Of a DNA stretch of 64,000 nt, positions 36,777-48,052 are shown piece by piece. The notes beneath the pieces were generated by a model. It had not been told where the DNA came from and ran no database searches. It saw only the letters and a program-made list of their open reading frames with translations. This DNA is from Thermomucor indicae-seudaticae (taxonomy: Eukaryota > Mucoromycota > Mucoromycetes > Mucorales > Lichtheimiaceae). How positions within the stretch are numbered: position 1 is the stretch's first letter; every line of letters starts with the position of its first letter. The translations under genes and the position numbers were made by a program. Where the stretch lies: the NCBI GenBank assembly GCA_000787465.1, contig JSYX01000032.1, forward strand, positions 43,810 to 107,809, read 5' to 3'.

Positions 36777-36838
36777 CCTTTATCTCTCTTTTTGCTGTCT
36801 CTCTTCCTTGCTGATCTCTGTGAATTAACAGCGACAAC

Positions 36839-38660
36839 ATGGCACAACCATCGCCCATGTCCATAACTCAACTATGTAATTCAGCTTCAACCAATGACGA
36901 CAATGAGGAACGACACCATTCTTCCCCATTGACAAGCGCAATGAGCATTGACCACAATGATCCAGACGTGAGACTTGCCGCTGAAGCATTGGGTGACATG
37001 GCGAAAGGTATTGAACAAACGGTGTTTAAAAAAACCTACAACCCCAAGAACCAGCCATTTTGTTAACCACGTGCCTCTCGATATTTTGTGTTTCACGTAG
37101 CCACGACAACACAGTCTGTTAACAGCAACAGTCGACCTATCATGCTTCCGCCGCTATCGACATACCCATCAGCACCGTCGACAACATCAAGCTCACCTCT
37201 ACCCACGCCGACCTCGTCTTCGCTATCCAATTCACGCCTTTCGTTTTCCAGCGACTCGTCCATGACAACGCAGGAGGATGAATTTGTATCCAAGCGCCAC
37301 TTGTCTCAGCATTTCATCCATCGTATGTCCGACTTACCACTCGTCAACTCAGCTTTACGTGCGTATGAAAACACGAAGCAATCGAACGGTATGGTCAGAT
37401 ACGGCGTGGAAATGGTCGAGTCGTTTGCTGCACCAATCTATGGCAAGTTTGGGAGAGCGACTCCATCTGAAGTGCCGGAGGTAGATCAGACTTTCTGCGT
37501 CATGCTCGAGTAGCAGAATGTTCATAGAGCGTTCCTTGTAGGCGAAAGAGCGCCTTCGACAATCATCTGTTACTAGCGTTGAACAACAAGAGGATGAAGC
37601 TGCGCTGGCAGCAGCTAGTGCTCTTGCTCGCGCATCATTGACGGATCATCACGAACCACGCGAAGGGCTCAGGAGACGCCGCACCGAGGAACCATGTGAC
37701 GACGTATTACGTATGTTTGCAAGCATGCATCGTAATTATTTGATCCATTAACATGTGGTTGCTATTCATAGACGGAAAGAAGTCTAGATCTCGATCAGCA
37801 TCCCGCTCAACCTCACCGCACCGGCCTTACACGGTCGCGGCCAACCCTGCCGCCGTGCGTCATCATCCTCAACCAGTTCCGCGCAGTCGCTGGCAACAGA
37901 TCGTCATGCATGCTGGCTCTGCAGCCGGAACCACAGCAGCCGTTGTGAGTGAGGAGAGCATGAAATGTCTTCGTTATTGTCTGAGTTGGCTTCAGGTGTG
38001 TTAAAATCAGGCGATCTTGTGTGATACTGCAATTATCTCATTTATCCTCTTCAATTTCCTCAGTATGCTACTCAGCATATTGAACGCCAAATGAATTTAC
38101 TGCGCCAGTTCTTGGTTTCATTGGCTACGGATGCTTCGAACGGGAACAGCAAATCCACAGCTGTTACGACAGCTTCATCCGCGTCTTCAACCTTATCAGC
38201 GATTAAGAAAGAAATTATTGGTACATTGCGGAAGGTTGTGGACGTAGTCAGTAAATATGCTGGATCCGGTCTTCCTGAGCAAGCTAAAGCTAGCGTGCGT
38301 AGCTTTATTCTTGCTCTACCTGGACGTTGGGCAACCTTGAACACTTCAACCACAGCGTCGCCCGCTGCGTCACCAGTGTTGGGTCCCCGTGCGCCTCCAC
38401 ACGTGCAGGAGACGTCCATCAAACTCCTGACTTTTGGGGATGAATCCTTGGTCATGTTGAACTCAGTGGCCAGAGTGTTTTCCGAGACTATTGAACGTGC
38501 CGAACTTTGGCTAGAACGGCTTCGAGTGGTCGGTGTTGCCGGACCGTCGGCGCATCGACAGCAGCAACCAAGACAACTTAAAGACAATAATGAACAGCCT
38601 TCCTCTGAACCCGCCATTCCGTTGAAAGAAAAGGAATCTAATAACATGGATACTACCTGA
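36839..38660 (+). CDS. OPI1: Opi1-family transcriptional repressor of phospholipid synthesis genes
   Basis: Exons 36839-37007, 37101-37480, 37542-37710, 37772-37995 and 38064-38660 give 512 residues. The N-terminal DPDVRLAAEALGDMAK is the conserved Opi1 start motif. A Ser/Thr/Pro-rich linker follows, then SDLPLVNSALRAYENTKQSNG and the helical Opi1 domain containing RYGVEMVESFAAPIYGKF. A basic Arg/Ser stretch (KKSRSRSASRSTSPH), SRWQQIVMHAGSAAGTTAAV and a helical C-terminus (EESMKCLRYCLSWLQYATQH) complete it. In yeast Opi1 sits at the ER bound to phosphatidic acid and Scs2, and enters the nucleus to block Ino2/Ino4 when inositol is plentiful. No FFAT motif (Scs2 binding) was recognised here. 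Confidence 0.88.
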
Positions 38661-39483
38661 TAATATTCTCCTTTGGCTATGCATATGATTTCCCTTCCCC
38701 CTCCACCCATTTCTACATTGATACCTATTGTCTCTCTCGCTTGTACAACCTCTCAAAAAACATGGCATTTCGTTATCGTCCCTCTACCTTAAGCAGCTAT
38801 ATCTGTTACCCAGGAGATGTAAAAAAAACCTTTTCTGGGAATTTGACACATCATAAGACCGACCATGTGATGTTCTGGTCCGAAGAGCCAGGCATCTCCC
38901 AAGTAGCCGCAAAATCTGGCAAAATGGCCGAGTCATCGTTTGGAGTTGTTTCATGACCTTTAATAATACCATGAAGCAAGACAGATCTCTCTGTTTGATA
39001 AACCATGACTCCCGCTGTAGTGACAAGAACAGTTCATTCTTTCAGCAAGCGGCACACTGAGTGGTACGAAGGATGATAGCAAACAGATAGGTGTGATTAT
39101 TGCACCCATTGAACACCTTTGATTACTATTAGAAAATCTGAATGCGTGTAGGCGACGTCGACCTCAAGGTATGATCGTTGCTCGTAAAAAGCTTTAGATT
39201 GCACCTTCACGTTTTGGATATTGTTGCACAATTAGTAGCTTTAAAGCTCGAACGCACGATTCATTTTCCGAGTTCCATGGATCATTGTTATCGCGAACCA
39301 ATCATAACGCCCTTTGTATAGATAACAGTTGGAAGATCAGCAATGGAGGAGCAATTGAGATAAATACAGGCAAGATAGATCCGATGAAATGATCTGATTG
39401 GCTGCTGATAACTATGATCGCGGCAAGATATATCTCTCTCCATCTTTTTCTTTTACTCTTTATCTTTTACTTTCTTAAACAAA
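38661..39483. other. intergenic, promoter of the GATA factor
   Basis: No gene supported. The last 170 bases carry a GATA cluster described separately. Confidence 0.5.
39316..39432. promoter_or_regulatory. cluster of GATA motifs upstream of the GATA-factor gene
   Basis: Within about 115 bases the plus strand shows TAGATAAC (~39318), GAGATAAA (~39357), AAGATAGA (~39372), CTGATAAC (~39415) and AAGATATA (~39425). The density is well above chance for this composition and it lies 50-170 bases before the start of a GATA zinc-finger gene, compatible with self- or cross-regulation. Confidence 0.45.
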
Positions 39484-40317
39484 ATGGCAAATCCTTCAAA
39501 TCAGCAACCACAACGGCGACGTAGAAAATCTGTAGTTCGATGCGCTCAATGCGGGGCCATGTTTCGACTTTCGCTGTGGAGCCGAGAGAGTGGGCAGGGA
39601 CCAGTATGCGATGCATGCAGCGGCATTACGGTACAGGAAGAAGATGAAGAAGTAGTGGAAGGAGAGCAGAAACCAGTGATTACTCGGACGCGGGGGCGTA
39701 AGCGGAAATCAAACAGCAACTTAGAACCCTCACCGATCTGCGCCAATTGCCAAACAACCAATACCCCACTCTGGCGACGGGATGCCAATGGCAACACGAT
39801 ATGCAACGCTTGCGGTCTTTATTACAAGCTTCATATGGTCCATCGACCCATCACCATGATGCGCACAGAAATCAAACGCCGGAAACGGTCATCAGACAAG
39901 AAGCGAAATAATAAAAAGTCATCGGATGAAGAAGACCGTGGCCAGACGCCACCCTTGAGCTTTGATAGCGATGGCACAGACATCCAAAGCCCAGTAGCAT
40001 CACCAAAACAACAACAAGTACAAGTAGAAGACGACGTGCCGTGTGGCCATACCATGGAAGATTTGCAAGAAAAGCGCAGGGCGCTGCAATATGAAGTCTC
40101 TCGGTTATCGGCCCTCTTGTCCGAAACAGTCGCCAAACTTTCGGACCTGGACGCCTCATTAGCCAATTACTCCTCCTCTTCTTCATCATCCTCGTCATGC
40201 CCGATTTGCCCCGAATTAGTTAAACCCGTCACCCATAACAACAACGATAACTGTATCCGCTTGCCACCTATTTCCTTTGTTACCATGGGCGCAGTGCCAC
40301 CTCCCTTTGAATTTTAA
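39484..40317 (+). CDS. GATA zinc-finger transcription factor (277 aa, no intron)
   Basis: Single exon of 277 residues. Residues ~20-45 form a divergent CX2CX18CX2C finger (CAQCGAMFRLSLW...CDAC). Residues ~82-106 form a canonical GATA finger, CANCQTTNTPLWRRDANGN...CNACG, with the usual basic tail (YKLHMVHRPITMMRTEIKRR) and a Lys/Arg-rich nuclear signal (RRKRSSDKKRNNKK). A leucine-rich coiled coil (LQEKRRALQYEVSRLSALL) precedes a poly-Ser run, and the tail is LPPISFVTMGAVPPPFEF. Fungal GATA factors control nitrogen, iron or light responses; the cysteine-rich spacer of iron regulators (Fep1/Sre) is missing, so I do not assign one. Confidence 0.88.
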   Translation: MANPSNQQPQRRRRKSVVRCAQCGAMFRLSLWSRESGQGPVCDACSGITVQEEDEEVVEGEQKPVITRTRGRKRKSNSNLEPSPICANCQTTNTPLWRRDANGNTICNACGLYYKLHMVHRPITMMRTEIKRRKRSSDKKRNNKKSSDEEDRGQTPPLSFDSDGTDIQSPVASPKQQQVQVEDDVPCGHTMEDLQEKRRALQYEVSRLSALLSETVAKLSDLDASLANYSSSSSSSSSCPICPELVKPVTHNNNDNCIRLPPISFVTMGAVPPPFEF

Positions 40318-41455
40318 TTAAATACGCTAACCTTTATTGAATAAGTAATAAAGATCATGTCACCTGACAGATGTAAAAAGAATGGAGTAGTTATGTTAGA
40401 AGAAAAAAGGGACAAGCCTTTGTTTTTTCCTGCTTAGCATGGAACGTATAGTCGCTTCCGGTCAGTGAAACCAGACACCTCCGGCGCGTCGAAAAATCGT
40501 CGTCTTCGTCGTTACCTTCATCATTAATTTGTTGCCATGGTACTTGGAAGAAAGGTCGGCCATCATTTGTCCTTTCCAACGACCGCCATAGAATACCGCA
40601 ACATCTCAGTGCCACGGTTTGTATGGAGCACATTGTCCTGACAGCCGGTATTGACAAACATGACAAAAGGGAACACGTGGTAACGTGCGCAGATACGAGA
40701 AATTCCCTGCTGGAAGACGTGTCGGCAACTCGCGTCTGGAAAAAGACTAAGCTTTATTTGCAGAGTGAAAGAAATCATGTGCTCACATATTGTTGTCCGT
40801 GATTTAGAATATGGCCATACCGGCCGCCAGACCTAGGTCAGTAAATCCGTAAAGACTTGGAACAGGATGGCGCTTGGGCCAGCGTCAGCAATGCAGTTGG
40901 ACCATGCATTGGATCGACGCTCCAGGAACGCTGATCGCTGACCGGGGTGTGTGTGTTCAGCGGTCGAAGAACAAGTGCAGCAAACCAAGATCAATCTATG
41001 GAATTAATTTCTGCCAATCTTCTCTTCCGCATCATGATTGTCGTACCGTACCCAAAATAGGAACTACGAGATTCGTTTATGGGATAACAGTAGCAGTCCT
41101 GGAAGAGGACCGTCGTCGTAAGAGTGGAGTGCTTGATATACAAGGCGATTTTTCACTTATTACGATAACGCAGAAGAATGTAGAGCTGTTGATCAGGAAG
41201 ACACCGATGAAGTAGGCGGTTTTGGCGTCACAGTGGATGACCATGCACTAACAAGCCGTCTTGCTAAATGATGGAAAAGAGAATTCGCACAGCTCCTGAA
41301 CCGAGAGAGGTAAATTCGCATATGATAGATCGTGCAAAAAGCTATCGATATCCCGAGTCGCGGTACAGGACAGGGTTCGATACACTTTTATGCCTCAGGG
41401 GAGGGAAAAACGGTACCCTGCATGTGTTGAAGGTCATTCAAAACAGGCATTTTTA
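40318..41455. other. gene-poor interval
   Basis: Two overlapping minus-strand frames at 40391-40778 look moderately protein-like but neither has a recognisable motif, and they would need a splice or frameshift to join. No gene is called. Confidence 0.4.
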
Positions 41456-42622
41456 TTAAGCTCGGGTATTAGCAGGTGATGGTGCTGGTGAACATAATAC
41501 ACGTCCTTTCTCAAGGATGGTGCACGCAGTATCGAAAACAACAAAGGGTGGACAGACACAGAATTCAATGATCCCAGATTTTAAGCCGTCTTCTTCTACC
41601 ATTAATGCAGGATTATATGGCTGAGATCCCTCCTCCACGACGGTGGCTACAATGTCCACCTCCTGTCCTTTCATTGCAAAGCCGAGTTCGACCGAGTGGT
41701 CTACGAGCTGCCGTACTTTGGTCTCGTACCTTTTGCTGGGATCTGTTTCTGATTTATCGTACTGGTGCATGTACGGGTAAGCGTTCTTTAGGTTATTGTA
41801 CAGTGTGTGCGCGTGGGTCTGAGCCGCTTTCTGGAGCGATTTGCGTATGTCGTCCTTGTCTGATAGGATGACGAGTGCCATTTCTTGCCGCAGTCGTGTG
41901 GCCATGTGTCGATCATAACTCCGTAGCCAGAGTTCTAGCTGGGTGTATTCTTTATGGACTGATAATCCAGGAAACACATTGGGCGTCATATTCTGCATTA
42001 AAAAGTCCATCATGTATTTCTCCGTGAGCATCCGGATCCGATTCAGGGGCAACGGGCTACCCATCCGTTCTATCGATTGTCCCAAGTTCAGCCAGAAGCC
42101 GCGCAACGCTAACGTTGCCCTGACTGGATCAACATTATCCAGCAAGTCGTCTGCAAGTTCAGAAATAAGCTGTTTCAACCACTTCAGCTTCTTGCCGATA
42201 CTTGTTAAGTCGTCGTCCGTTGCACGCAAAGACCGTAGATGCTCATTGTAGTTCTTTTGCAGTTGCTTTTGGTCTTCCTGTCTTTGTTGCAGCCGTTCTC
42301 GCATCTGGCTGATCCGCTCCGTCAGGGCTCGATTGTCCATTCTATACTGCTGCCGATCAATTTCGAGACTTTCCAGGTAATGCCGCTGCCGCTTAAGTTC
42401 AGCCTTTAACTTTGCCACCGTCTGTGTTGCCAAGTCTTCGGTGCTGCTTTGGGTGGTTACGCTGTCGCTCGACGCTTGCCGCTCGGTTCCAGGCACAGGC
42501 GCTTCATCAGCCTCATTCTCTTGAGGTCCGGCCGCAGGCTTTTCTGAACCATCAGCTGTGCGCGTTTAGGGTGAGTTTTGGTCTGTTGGAGGCGACTATA
42601 GCAGTAATGTCTTACTTGTCAT
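41456..42622 (-). CDS. unidentified coiled-coil protein (368 aa)
   Basis: A 7-base first exon (42616-42622, ATGACAA) joins a 1,100-base exon (41456-42555) across a 60-base intron in correct phase, giving 368 residues. The N-terminus is acidic and Gln/Ser-rich, then a coiled coil runs over residues ~45-115 (LKAELKRQRHYLESLEIDRQ, MRERLQQRQEDQKQLQKNYN). The rest is predicted helical and globular, with GFWLNLGQSIERMGSPLPL, YTQLELWLRSYDRHMATRL and YNNLKNAYPYMHQYDKS. The family is unknown to me. The long open frame, correct intron and balanced composition make a real gene likely. A cytoskeletal or trafficking adaptor would fit, but this is a guess. Confidence 0.75.
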
Positions 42623-43658
42623 GATGTTTATATTCTAATTCGAAAAAGAAAAAGTGCCTATGCCGGATTGGGCCTGTTATTCGGACAGTGGAACTGAACT
42701 TTCCTTTTTGGCTAAGGTGCTACTGGTAAACGAGAGCAAGAGCTTCCGCTGTGATTGCAAACTGAAAACTCGGCGATCCGTAGACGACAGTATGGGCCGT
42801 ATTTCGATATAGATTCACTAGGCTTTTAAGCTTTTCTCAAACAAAATGAGAATATCGGTCGGTTCCTGATGATGTAGCGGTAAGGCGGGCCTAAATTAAA
42901 GACAGAACGTCTTGAAACTTGGGGCGTCAATTCTGCCCGCGCTTGACCCAGCTTCACATGGTCAAAGAGACATATAAGTTGCTGTCATGACTATTCTGGC
43001 CCTTTCCAACAGCACTGATACTATGTAATGCTTCGGGAACGAGCTTTGAAACTTGCCCACTTACAGTTTATGTCTGAGAAACAATGGGATTCAAGCATAT
43101 TGGAGTCTCTCCTGTGGCACTGCCTTGATCTCTGACTCTTTGGAACAAGACCAAAAGGTCGCATAGAAAACCTGGTAAAAACTGGCCTCAACTTGGCGAA
43201 TAAACTATGCCCACCCTTAGTCAGTTGCATCTGGACAAGGAGAAATACCTATTCAATCAACCTGGATTATGCTTTATGAGCTCAAGCACCAGAAATTGAA
43301 AATGAACTTACACCACTGCTCTCGAGACGGCGAGAGGACTTTTTGGGTTTTTGATTGGATTTGAGCTGGAACGATCAAACCACGGCAAGCATCGGCATCA
43401 GGTTGTCCTTACAGGGTTTCGCACAACTTCGTCTAATCGAAAGGCCTGATGGAAGAGGTACCTTTCTTCAAAAATGGCCGAAAACGTGCCATAGCTATTG
43501 GGACTCGCGAGGGAAGATACACCGAGTTCGCACTAAGCTCTGACAGCATAGCAGTGCTCATCCATGTGCGTCCTTTGGGCACATTGCTATTTACCGCCTT
43601 TCTCTTCTGAGGAGAGTGTTACGTCTCCATGATTCCAAATGTGCGCTCAAATATGGAG
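42623..43658. other. gene-poor interval
   Basis: Upstream region of the coiled-coil gene. Only chance frames. Confidence 0.45.
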
Positions 43659-44073
43659 ATAAAGTCCGGCTCAAAAAGATCCACACTTCATAAAATCCTG
43701 AATAACTTCATTGGAGTTAGCGACAGACAGGAAAAAATTACATAATTAGAATCCTGACACCTTCGGATTTTTGGCAATGTTATTTTTCTCAGGGTCTCAT
43801 TAAGAAAAAGGGCAAGAAAAAGGGTATACTTGGAGGAGGAAAAAAATCTGAAAGAGAATCGTGTGTAAAAATTCAGGTTACGCAACTTTCTACTCTTCAA
43901 TGTCCTCTATTACTTGATCTGCTTCAAGTTCATCCTCCATCGCTTCTAACAAAGATTGCTCTTCATGTTCTTGAGCAAGTTTTGTTCTCCTTTTACGGGT
44001 GCTTAAAGGTCATTATAGGTGAAGTGAAAAATTAAGAAAAATGAAGTGTGGATCTTTTTGAGCCGGACTTTAT
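43659..44073. mobile_element. MITE with perfect 33-bp terminal inverted repeats
   Basis: 43659-43691 and 44041-44073 are exact reverse complements (33 of 33; key core GTCCGGCTCAAAAAGATCC). TA dinucleotides sit at both outer ends (TA|AAGTCC...GGACTT|TA), as expected for Tc1/mariner-like target duplication. The ~350-base interior is AT-rich and encodes no transposase. Length (415 bp) and perfect repeats suggest a recent, non-autonomous element. It ends 75 bases before the ATG of the following F-box gene. Confidence 0.85.
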
Positions 44074-44148
44074 TAGGTATTCTTTGAAAAGAAAGAGGCT
44101 CATAAATGTCCGTTTGCAGACATCTTCTTCCTGTTATTCAACGCTGAA

Positions 44149-46374
44149 ATGGATAGCGACATACTGCGTAGTGATTTTTTGGCAAAAGATGCTAAAGTGG
44201 CGTCTGCTTTCTACGAGTCGATACGGATTATTGTCCATTTGGGCTGCACTGACATTGTTAATCAGCGATTTGAGGACGCGCTTGAGCATTTCGACTCGGC
44301 CATCGAACAAGTTAATGAGAAGATTCTGGCGGTCATTTTCGTGCATCGTGCACATTGTTTCGAGGAATTGCAAGCATACGACATGATGCTTACTGAGGCC
44401 GAGCAGGTGATCGAGTACTTTCCAACATCAGCTCACGGTTATATGCAATGTGCTCGCGCAATGTATTGCAAAGGACAAACCAGGGATGCCCTGCTCGTTT
44501 ATCACGCCGAACTACAGACTGTACCTTCAGATGATCTTCTGTATCAGGCGATGGCCGCGTCCAAAGAGACTCTCGTCGCCGAGATCGATCGACATAATCT
44601 TAGCCAGCTGAAGCGACTTCCGTATGATGTTTTCTCGCTGATATTTTCTCAATTGCCAGTTATCAGCCGTGTGCGTTGCTCTATGACATGTAAAGGATGG
44701 AGGGACGCGCTTCTTAACTGGGACGGCATGTGGGCAAGCTTGGACTTTGAATATCTTAGCACTAGCCGCGTTGTAGCATGCATCTCGCAAGTAGATGGGC
44801 GAAACATTCGTAGCGTTTGTGTTCGTAATTGATTTGATGACCCAAATTCGCAAGTATTTGAACTGTTGCGTGAAAAAGAATGCAATCAGCTTCGACAATT
44901 AGGTAAAGGAGCTATGTAGAGCGGTAAAGAATACTGTTATTCCTGACGCAATCATTCAGAAATATCAAGACCTCACAAGGACGCACATCACCAACTGCTG
45001 TTGCTGCTGCAGTTAAACTTTCAAAGTCTGACTACACTTACTCTTGAGATTGATAATGGAGGAAGAGGATATAGTTTGCTTTGTCTGGCTCTCGAAGCAT
45101 GTGGAAATTTGGCTCGCTTAAAGTGCCACGGGAAGAGTAGTGGTTTATGGACTTGGAGCAAAAGCCGGATAAGTCTGCCGGATAGACCATTGAAGCTGAC
45201 GCACTTGCAATTCGAATGGGATCCAAGCAACGCTCTAACGGTATTGCGATCTATTCTGTCACGATCTCCAAGTTTGAAGTATTTTGCCACCGCATCCGAA
45301 AGTTTCGACATTGAGGAACTACAAGAAGTCCCGGCTATGGTACAGCAATACTGCCCATTATTGATTCAGTTTCATATGATGAAGTCGAAGGATCTTTTCA
45401 AGAATCCGGGACTTTGTTACATAGACACCGGCATCCAACACGTCGTTTCACTTGCTGACATGCGATTAGCCAAAGGTGAACTCGCACCATTGTTTTCCCA
45501 CTACTCACCAAACCTTGACGCTCTTCGCATGGATTTGACTTTAACTGTACAAGCTCTCGATGTATGGAATTCAGTAGCATTCGTTGGCCAGTTTCAACGG
45601 CTTAGCGAAATTGACTTCAGAGAAACAGACCTTGAAAACGTAGAGAGTTACTTAACCACTAATGATTACTACAGTAGAACTCGAAGCAAGATCCCGAACG
45701 ACCAAGATTTGGTCTTGAACAGCCAAGTCATAGCATCTATTATCCGGAAGTCGTCTTGCTTAAAGGTAGTGCGACTATCAGGATTTTACTTGGATGATCA
45801 GGTGTTCTCAGCACTAGGCGACCTTCGAAACCTGCGACGTCTTGATCTTTTGGAATGCAGAGGTGTAAAAGCGGAATCAATGCACAGACTTTAAGAACGA
45901 TCTACTGCTTTGGAGCACTTTTCGTACCAAGACGATGCGAGGCTGTTGGGCAGCATGCCATGGCAAGGGAGGGAATTTTATACTGAAGACATTGTGAGGT
46001 CTTTGGCGAACACTTCACACGAGGCACTTTGTAAAGTTGAATTGGTCTCGTCTACTCACTACGATGATGAATTGGTTGAATTTATCGAAAATATGCGCGG
46101 AACCAAGCTTGGACACTTGAACTTAGTGGGCGCTGCCATCGATGCAAATGATTTTCAATATCTTTTAAAAATTACCACACTCGTTCAATTTGACTTTGAT
46201 GAAGTATCCTTAACCGGAATCGGAAGAGAAGATCTAGACATCATATCAGCCTTGCAAGCTCGTCAAGGACCGATCTGCGTGACAATAATCAAGAAAAATG
46301 ATCCCAAAGGCATATGTGGAACGTATATCCGACGAAACAATGGACATGTTCAGTATTACCCTGCGAAAAAGTGA
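44149..46374 (+). pseudogene. F-box protein with TPR-like N-terminus and leucine-rich C-terminus, two in-frame stops
   Basis: One reading frame continues with good coding character from 44149 to 46374. It starts with a helical TPR-like region (RFEDALEHFDSAIEQVNEKI, AHGYMQCARAMYCKGQTRDA). The F-box (LKRLPYDVFSLIFSQLPVIS...CKGWRDALLNWDGMW) and a long leucine-rich region (LKLTHLQFEW, LRNLRRLDLLECRGVKAES) follow. The frame is interrupted by TGA at 44830-44832 (after RSVCVRN) and TAA at 45892-45894 (after SMHRL); homologous-looking sequence resumes in the same frame after each. A normal intron at about 44907-44959 keeps phase. If unspliced around, the first stop leaves TPR plus F-box only (227 aa). 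Probably a young pseudogene; a sequencing error at both sites or stop readthrough are less likely alternatives. Confidence 0.7.
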
Positions 46375-47170
46375 TTACGATGATTCCTCTAAAGCTGATC
46401 GCTTTAAGACAATGTTCTTTCTTATTGAATGTACGCACCATATTGAACTAGGAAAAAGTTTCCCACCTGTATCAGTATGTGCACGGTTTCGCCATAATCG
46501 CTGTTCCACACCCTCCAGCATCTTGTACATATGCATAGCTAGAGTATGCCTGTAGTATATCTGTGGCCAATACCTGTTCTGTAGCTCTCATACATGCAAT
46601 AACCAACATGCTCATTTGTTTTATGGCTTACAATATCTTCTCTGTGACCACACTAATACTTTTTCAGCTGATTTGCGCTCGCTAGGGTATGCGCCCTAAG
46701 GCCGCTGGTGCCCTCGCCTAAGCGACTGCTTTACCTGAGCACGTGACTTCCAGCTTTCCCCATTTCACCTTTTTGCACAGGAACGCCGGTTAAGACATGA
46801 GCGCGTTCCCGAGTGGTGGCGTGGAATAGCTAGTTAATTTCGTCCCTGCTACTCCCTCAGCGTTCATTGCGAGTTTCTTCTACGGTTGTCAGGCTTCCAT
46901 GATGAGTATGAAGCTGTCAAAAAATCACTTTTGACTTTGATAGCTTTTATCGTCTTATTGCCTGGCAGTGACCTTTTAATAGGCACGATTTCCCATAGGA
47001 ACAGGTGCCCTTGGCCGACAGCGTTTCAGTACAAGGTCTGTAGAATGAAGCTTAGTTTGTGTTTGACCAACACATTATTGTAAAAAGAAAGGACTGGGTG
47101 AAGTATCCATGGATGCCACAGCAAAAAGGCGATCAGTTTGTTTTCCATAACAGAAACGAAATCAATTAGG
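46375..47170. other. gene-poor interval
   Basis: No gene or site supported. Confidence 0.45.
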
Positions 47171-47775
47171 TTACGGTCTAGCCGCTTTCGGTAATGGCTG
47201 ATCTGTTGAGGCGGATGGCTGCTCTCTAGGCGGCAAATCTGGCGGGTGATCAGGAGGTGCTGCTGTTCGAGCTCGCGTATACAGGTATCGGCGCAAGAGC
47301 CGCGCATTCTTTGTATTGGCACGGTACAACATCGTCAACACGATGCCGAGAACAGGTATCATTCCAAGCTAGTATAGTAATTCATCGGAAACGTCATACC
47401 GTTTTCCACCAGCTCATGTGTATCTCCTTCTTACCATAAAGTCAACCGAAATATGATACAACATGGCTCGTCGAATAGAGTCTGGAAGTTCAGCTTGGCA
47501 GGCTAATCGATACATGGATAATGAGAAGCATACAGAGATAATCTTTCCAACTATTGGGATAAAGTCTTATTTGTCGGGCTTCGTCAGTCCATCTTTTTCT
47601 CCTATTGCCTGTTTGACTTTGCTTTACCAAGCAAAACATCGTAGCCGATCCAACAGCAGCATACTTTGAACATTTCATCAAACTGCTTTGCGCGTTTCTC
47701 ATATTTTTCAAGGATGCATGCATCGCGTTCAGGTAACTGAACTTCGACGTCTGCTGCTTTCCGAAACCACACCAT
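47171..47775 (-). CDS. DUF4112 family membrane protein (158 aa)
   Basis: Exons 47628-47775, 47435-47565 and 47171-47368 join in phase to 158 residues. It starts MVWFRKAADVEVQLPERD. A helix, LEKYEKRAKQFDEMF, precedes the first hydrophobic repeat YDVLLDFIPIVGKIISVCFS. The spacer AELPDSIRRAMLYHISVDFM leads to the second repeat LGMIPVLGIVLTMLYRANTK, then NARLLRRYL. The paired IP-V-G hairpins and the terminal YRAN-KN-LLRRYL signature are those of DUF4112, small membrane proteins of unknown function in bacteria and fungi. The tail is Pro-rich. It lies just downstream of SEC1 in the same orientation. Confidence 0.82.
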
Positions 47776-48052
47776 GGAAAACGAAGAAAATTGAAAGAAA
47801 GACGCGGCAGGTTCCGAAACCTTTGTGTTCCAGACAATGCGAAATTAGAAGACCGAACAACGTTTTGGTCAGCCGTTAAGCATTTTCATACGCTTCCTTT
47901 ATGTGATAAACGAACAAGGTGTGCAATTGTTTACGCCACGAAAATGTTGAAAATGCTCAAATATGTTAAATACAAATATATCCGGTAAGGCTTGTTAATT
48001 TAACTGGTATATTGGACGTTTAATAGCACTCATATATCAGAGGAAAGACATT

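Noticed and set aside
36559..36864. Small Arg/Val/Cys-rich frame over the CA repeat
   Set aside because: It is a translation of the microsatellite and CT-rich tract.
40391..40778. Two overlapping minus-strand frames that might join into one protein
   Set aside because: No consistent splice sites or family motif; joining would require an arbitrary frameshift.
44830..44832. TGA as a sense or programmed readthrough codon in the F-box gene
   Set aside because: Other genes in the window use TGA as a normal stop, and a second stop (TAA) follows, so simple inactivation is more likely.
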